Positions 59,221-64,000 of a stretch of DNA of 64,000 bases are shown here, in pieces; position 1 is the stretch's first letter, and each line of letters starts with the position of its first letter. The stretch spans positions 141,955,766-142,019,765 of the forward strand of contig NC_084795.1 of the NCBI RefSeq assembly GCF_963169125.1. Reading direction: 5' to 3'. The DNA is from Humulus lupulus (taxonomy: Eukaryota; Streptophyta; Magnoliopsida; Rosales; Cannabaceae). The translations under genes and the position numbers were made by a program. The notes under the pieces are model-generated. The model did not search any database. It was not told where the DNA came from and was given only the letters and a program-made list of their open reading frames with translations.

Positions 59221-62160
59221 ATGGCGAAAGCAGGGAAGAAAGCTGCTCAGACCGTCGCCGCTGCACCGTCGAATCCGCCACCTCCTCCTCCACCTGCAAG
59301 CATGGCGGAAGATGAGCCGCAGCTAGATTTTGAAGAGGAGGAAATGGACGATGCGACTTTGAACAGCACCTTGGGCACGTTGCAGGAAGAGTTGGCTAGT
59401 CTGAGAGCCAATCAAGAGACTGCCGCAGAAGCTATGGCAAGGCAGCAGCAGGAACTTGATCGTCAGCGGGCGGAGTTAAGCGAGAGACAAGCGGAGGTGG
59501 ATCGCCGCCAGACCGAGGCCATGGCAGCCCTTGAAGCGACCTTGCTGTTGGCCAGAAATCAGGCCGCGCCTGCCTCGCAGCCTAATCAACCTGAAAATGG
59601 GCCACCCCAGGGAGGTCCCAATCCTAGCCCACCGGTCCATCCTTCAAGTCCGCAGAGGCCTAAACAGCCCCAGATGCCCCATGACGACGTCCCACTGGAC
59701 CCTGAGGCAGATCCACCATCTCACGCTGCTCGAGGTAATCCCCCGCAGCAGAGGCAGAATAGGGCCGAGCGACAGCCTCGTAGTCCTAGATGCCGCGAGA
59801 ATGATGGGCCACACCAAGCGAACAGGGGTCACTACCCTCCTGGTAACAGGAGAGACTCGGAGTTAGGCTCTGCGGTCCGTGGATCCCAACGGCATGATAA
59901 TGCACGGGGACATCGCGACCAGCGCAGGCCACCCTCTAACGCTCGGGGTGTTTCTGCCAGAGACGGAAATAGAGGGAACAACCAGTCTTACCACAGCCAG
60001 TCGAAGTTCAAAGATGGCCACGGCTACAACGAGGCTGACTCAGGGAAGGACAATGCTGATGGGAGGAACGGAAATAGAGGTAAGAGCAGGAGCCAAATAC
60101 CTCAAGATGATCAACCAAATAGACAAGATGCTGGGGGGCAACCCAGGCAAAATAATGTCTTCAACCGGCTCTGAGGTAGCGAGCAACGGAGAAGAGAGGA
60201 AGATCTAAGAGACATACTCAATGATCGTCGAGAGAAGCATGGTGAGAACATCCCCCCAGCAGCAGAGACCGTAGCTATTTCTACTGCGTTGCAAGCCCAG
60301 ATAGACGCACTAAATCAGGCTGTGCAACAGCTGGTCGGAGGAAGGACCTCTTACATCGATCACGATAGAAGAAAAGGCACTCCATTTATCCAAAGAATAG
60401 CCAACGCAGAAACTCCCGGCAAGTTCAAGATGCCTACGCTCCCAAACTTTGATGGATACGGGGATCCCGTCTCGCATGTGAATAAGTTTGAAATCCAGAT
60501 GGACATTCAGAAGGTGTCCGAAGACGCTCGGTGCAGGATCTTTCCTGCAACACTTTCTGAAGCCGCGCAAAAATGGTTCTTTAAGTTCCCACCTGCCAGC
60601 ATAGTTTCCTGGGAAATGTTCGTAAGGGAGTTCTACGGACAGTTCTACGCAGGTCGTGTCCACCCGACCGAAGCAAACCAACTGGTCGAGATCCGCCAGC
60701 AAGATGGAGAATCACTAAAAGATTACATCCAGCGCTTTATGCGAGCGGCAGCCGGAGCAAAGACAGTCGGGGACGAAGGAAAAATGATGGCTATAACCGC
60801 GGGAGTGAGGCGCCGTTCGCCCCTGTGGAAAAGTCTTCGAAAGGATGGGGTCAGAACCACCCAGGAGTTCTTAGATCGAGCTGATCGGTATATCAAGCTC
60901 GAAGAAGCCATTGCCGATGATGGAAAACCCTCGAACAAGGGTAAGAAGGCTGCCGAACCCGCCAAAGCCGCCAATGGCACCAAACCAAATGGCAATGGCA
61001 AGGGCAATGGAAACGGCAACGGTAATGGCAAGAATGGTGGGAAACGGCCACACAATGAGCCTTCCACCTCCGACAATAAACGAGCCAAGGGTAATCGTTA
61101 TGAACCTAGGTTCACTAACTACACTGCCCTCGTTGAGTCTCGAGGAGAGGTTTACCAGGACACAAGCTCTAGTGTGCCCTACAAGAAACCTGGGCCCATT
61201 CGAAAAGACATTTCAAAAAGGGACACTACCAAATTCTGTCGTTACCATAACGACTACGGACATGACACCAATGAATGCAACCAGCTAAAAGATGAAATTG
61301 AGTTCCTCATTAGACAAGGACACTTGAGAAGGTACGTACGGGCCTCGGGAACTTCCCAACGAGAAGCTCCAGGTGGCAACGAGCAGACGTCGGCACGCCA
61401 ACGCTCGCCACCATTACAGCCTGCCCCCGTAGCCGGAACACTTTTAACCATCTGTGGAGGCCCGCACCTCGCAGGAAACAGCGGAAAGGCTAGAGAACGA
61501 TATGCTCGAACTCTACGCCACGACCAGGACATCGAGATGATGACTGTGGAGGACCGAGCGCCGAAAAAGGCCCGCTCAGAGGAATGCGGGATAACCTTCT
61601 CTGAGGGTGATGCCCAACACGTCCGGTTCCCACATTCCGATCCGCTGGTCGTGGACATCCAAATGGCCAATATGATGGTAAAAAGAGTACTGGTCGATAC
61701 AGGAAGTTCAGTGAACATCCTGTATAAATCAACGCTGGAATGCATGAAGCTGTCCGTGAAGGACTTGGAGCCCTGCAATCAAACCATATACGGCTTCTCT
61801 GTTGAAGGACTCGCACCAGCCGGAATGATCAAACTCCCAGTGACAACGGGTACAGCGCCTGCCTCAAGGACATTACTCGCCACTTTTGTAGTGGTCGATT
61901 GTCCTTCAGCGTATAACGCAGTTATTGGGCGACCCATACTGGTTGAACTGAGGGCCATCATCTCCATGTGGCATCTAGCCATGAAATTCCCAACGGACAC
62001 AGGGGTAGGATGCGTTTTGGGAAACCAAAGGGAAGCCAGGGAGTGCTATAACGCCTCAATCACAAAGGAAAAAAGTGGAGCATCGAGGAGCGCTACCCCA
62101 GAACGATTGCAGATGACGGAAAACAGACAAACCCAATCAGGTGGAAAAGTCACCAAATAG
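59221..62160 (+). pseudogene. Tat-F gag and protease, one frame with in-frame stops
   Basis: ATG at 59221. The N-terminal 318 codons include a proline run, an acidic patch and a long Gln/Glu/Arg coiled coil (ELDRQRAELSERQAEVDRRQ), then a basic, Asn/Gly/Arg-rich stretch. A TGA at 60172-60174 interrupts it, but the same frame remains coding directly after. The gag core lies at about 60520-60740 (RIFPATLSEAAQKWFFKFPP, VREFYGQFYAG). A Gly/Asn repeat lies at 60980-61040 (GNGKGNGNGNGNG). A zinc-knuckle-like motif CRYHNDYGHDTNEC lies near 61240. The protease has an intact active site VDTGSSVNILY at about 61693 and VIGRPILVEL. It ends with TAG at 62158-62160, in the same frame as pol. Confidence 0.85.
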
Positions 62161-63441
62161 GGTGTTGCCCAAAGTGAGGATATAGATTTGGATCCTCGCT
62201 TTGGGGATTTTGAAGAAAATGTTGGACCCGTCGAGGACCTGGAGGAGGTCCAGCTCGATGAAAAAGACCCGACCCGAATCGTAAAGGTTGGGAAGAATTT
62301 AGAACCTACCGCAAAGCAGGCGCTGGTGGAATTCTTGCAAGAGAACCAGGAAGTTTTTGCCTGGTCACATAAAGACATGGTCGGAATAGATCCTGCAGTG
62401 ATCAGCCATGTCCTGAACATAAACAAAGTCTTTCCACCGGTGCAACAGAAAAGAAGGCTGCTCGATAAAGACAGATCAAGAGCCTTGAAAGAAGAAGTCG
62501 AAAGACTTAAAGAGAATGGGTTCATCAGGGTGGCATTTTATCCATCATGGGTCTCCAATCCAGTGCTGGTCCCCAAGCCTAACGGCAAATGGCGGACCTG
62601 TGTGGATTTTACAGACCTCAATAAAGCCTGCCCAAAAGACTGCTTCCCACTCCCGAGGATCGACCAGCTAGTCGATGCAACTGCTGGGCATGAGATCCTT
62701 TCGTTCATGGATGCGTATTCAGGCTACAATCAGATCAGCATGCATCCACCTGATGAGGATCATACCAGCTTTCGGACCGATACGGGCTTATATTGTTACA
62801 AGGTAATGCCTTTTGGACTAAAAAACGCAGGTGCGACTTACCAACGACTAGTCAACCACATGTTCAAGGAGCTGATCGGAGTAAGCATGGAGGTATATGT
62901 GGATGACATGCTGGTAAAGTCCAAGAAGGCTGAAGGACATGTGAGGGATTTGCGAAGGTGCTTTGATGTGTTAAACAAGTACCATATGAAGTTGAATCCC
63001 CTCAAATGTTCCTTTGGAGTCGGGTCAGGAAAGTTTTTAGGGTTTATAGTGAATTCAAGGGGCATCGAGGCCAACCCCGACAAGATAAAAGCCCTGATCG
63101 ATATGAAGTCGCCAGAAAAGATCAAGGATGTCCAAAGTCTGACCAGAAGGATAGCTGCCCTTAGTAGATTCATCTCAAAATCAACTGACAAGTGCGTTCC
63201 ATTCTTCAATCTACTTAGGGGAAATAAGAAGTTTGAATGGACGGAAGACTGCGAGCAAGCATTCCAGACAATAAAGGCTCATATGTCGCAACCTCCCATC
63301 CTATCAAAACCAATCGAAGGAGAGACTTTGTATATTTATCTGGCGATTACCGAAGTTGCTGCTAGTGCGGTACTGATACGGGAAGAAGAAGGCGTGCAGA
63401 AAGCTATTTACTACGTCAGCAAAAGGCTTATCGGTGCATAA
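62161..63441 (+). pseudogene. Tat-F reverse transcriptase and RT-linked RNase H
   Basis: Same frame as gag, a 417-codon open stretch from 62188. After a linker with EVFAWSHKDMVG, RT shows WVSNPVLVPKPNGKWR, DLNKACPKDCFPLPRID, FMDAYSGYNQISM (first Asp), MPFGLKNAGATYQR and YVDDMLVKSK (catalytic pair). RNase H follows with FISKSTDKCVPFFNLL, FEWTEDCEQAF and YYVSKRLIGA. A TAA at 63439-63441 stops it, but coding similarity continues in frame. RT itself appears undamaged. Confidence 0.88.
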
Positions 63442-64000
63442 TTAAAATATCCACCGATCGAAAGATTAGCATATTGCCTAATTCTAGCCTCCCGAAAGTT
63501 GTGACCGTACTTCCAAGCCCATCCTATCATGGTTCTGACCGACCAGCCCCTTCGGCAGGTCCTCCAAAAACCTGAAGCGGCTGGACGACTGTTAAAATGG
63601 GCGGTCGAATTGGGACAGTTCGACGTAACTTATTCACCGCGAGCAGCAATAAAAGGGCAAGCCTTAGCCGATTTTATTGCGGAGTTCACCGAACTCCCCA
63701 GCAACGAGTTGTGCGAACAGCCTGAGGCGCTCATGCCTCAAGACAAGACTCCTTCGTGGAAGCTATTCACAGATGGATCATCTAATGAATCTCACGCTGC
63801 AGCGGGAGTGATATTGATAACGCCCGACGGGCATCGATTTCACTGCGCAATCAGGTTTGACTTCGCAGCGTCAAACAATGAAGCGGAATACGAAGCACTC
63901 CTCGCTGGACTGAGAATGGCCAGGGAAATGAATATAAAAGCGTTCGATATTTACCGTGACTCCCAGCTGGTCGTGAATCAAGTCCTGGGAGAATATCAAG
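63442..64000 (+). pseudogene. Tat-F connection and second RNase H domain (runs out of window)
   Basis: Same frame as the RT. It opens LKYPPIERLAYCLILASRKL; a TGA lies at 63502-63504. The second, archaeal-type RNase H begins at about 63755: WKLFTDGSS, AAAGVILITPDGH, ASNNEAEYEALLAGL, then YRDSQLVVNQVLGEYQ at the edge. The active-site acidic residues D, E and D are visible. Integrase, antisense ORF and 3' LTR must lie beyond 64000. Confidence 0.82.

Noticed and set aside
60310..61816. Minus-strand open frames (up to 174 codons) across Tat-F gag
   Set aside because: Shadows of the plus-strand coding frame. The Tat antisense ORF is expected downstream of integrase, not opposite gag, and no such domain is seen here.
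1..64000. tRNA genes, rRNA, CRISPR arrays, organellar insertions
   Set aside because: None was recognised on reading both strands. The initiator-Met-like 12-mer at 33196-33207 is a retrotransposon primer site, not a tRNA gene. A tRNA scan would be decisive.

Overview
This window is plant nuclear DNA, almost certainly from a flowering plant (a eudicot is likely, species not placed). The evidence is plant-type LTR retrotransposons of several lineages (Tat, Tekay-like chromovirus, Athila-like, Ty1/copia), GT-AG introns, a CACTA transposon end, a plant ureide permease fragment and a plastid-type cystathionine beta-lyase with plant intron positions. I found no bacterial-style operon, no rRNA, no tRNA gene and no CRISPR array.

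Left part (1-36575): a deep nest. The outermost element is a minus-strand Ty1/copia element. Its pieces lie at 10403-12089, 24344-25492 and 35188-36575. Three elements sit in it. (i) A damaged Tat element, Tat-B (6865-10402), which is itself cut by a 2.4-kb-class LTR (LTR-B, about 4737-6864), next to which lies Tat-A (2049-4736), whose gag is cut by LTR-A (1-2048). (ii) A complete Tat element, Tat-C (12090-24343), with paired LTRs and the target duplication AGTTT. (iii) A complete Tekay-like chromovirus (25493-35187) with paired LTRs and the target duplication TATGG. Tat-C carries an antisense, intron-containing gene with its own TATA box. The chromovirus carries an unrecognised, apparently spliced ORF between its primer site and gag.

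Middle part (36576-45796): an A/T-rich stretch with a Mutator-like MITE (exact 10-bp target duplication), the 3' end of another Tat element (Tat-E: antisense ORF plus 3' LTR) with a solo LTR inserted in the antisense gene's leader intron (target duplication TCAAG), a hAT-type transposase interrupted by Tat-E, a weak RNase H-like fragment, and an Athila-like LTR copy.

45797-about 54447: a CACTA terminus with a dense subterminal repeat array, followed by minus-strand fragments of at least three host genes: a frameshifted ureide permease piece, two or three isolated exons of unidentified origin, and ten exons of cystathionine beta-lyase. All ten keep canonical splice sites and a continuous 348-codon frame, but the 5' end of the gene is missing. 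This looks like a gene-fragment-carrying (Pack-CACTA-like) element; its right end is uncertain.

Right part (54448-64000): an Athila-like element (LTR-like block and a broken plant-transposon-domain ORF) interrupted by Tat-F. Tat-F is a plus-strand Tat element running out of the window, with LTR, primer site, gag-protease-RT-RNase H in one frame and the start of a second RNase H domain. Its frame is broken by stop codons that mostly look like C-to-T decay.

The only host-type coding content is the captured or truncated gene material at 46.9-53.8 kb. All element boundaries were read by eye from repeat pairs and target duplications; no alignment or database search was run.
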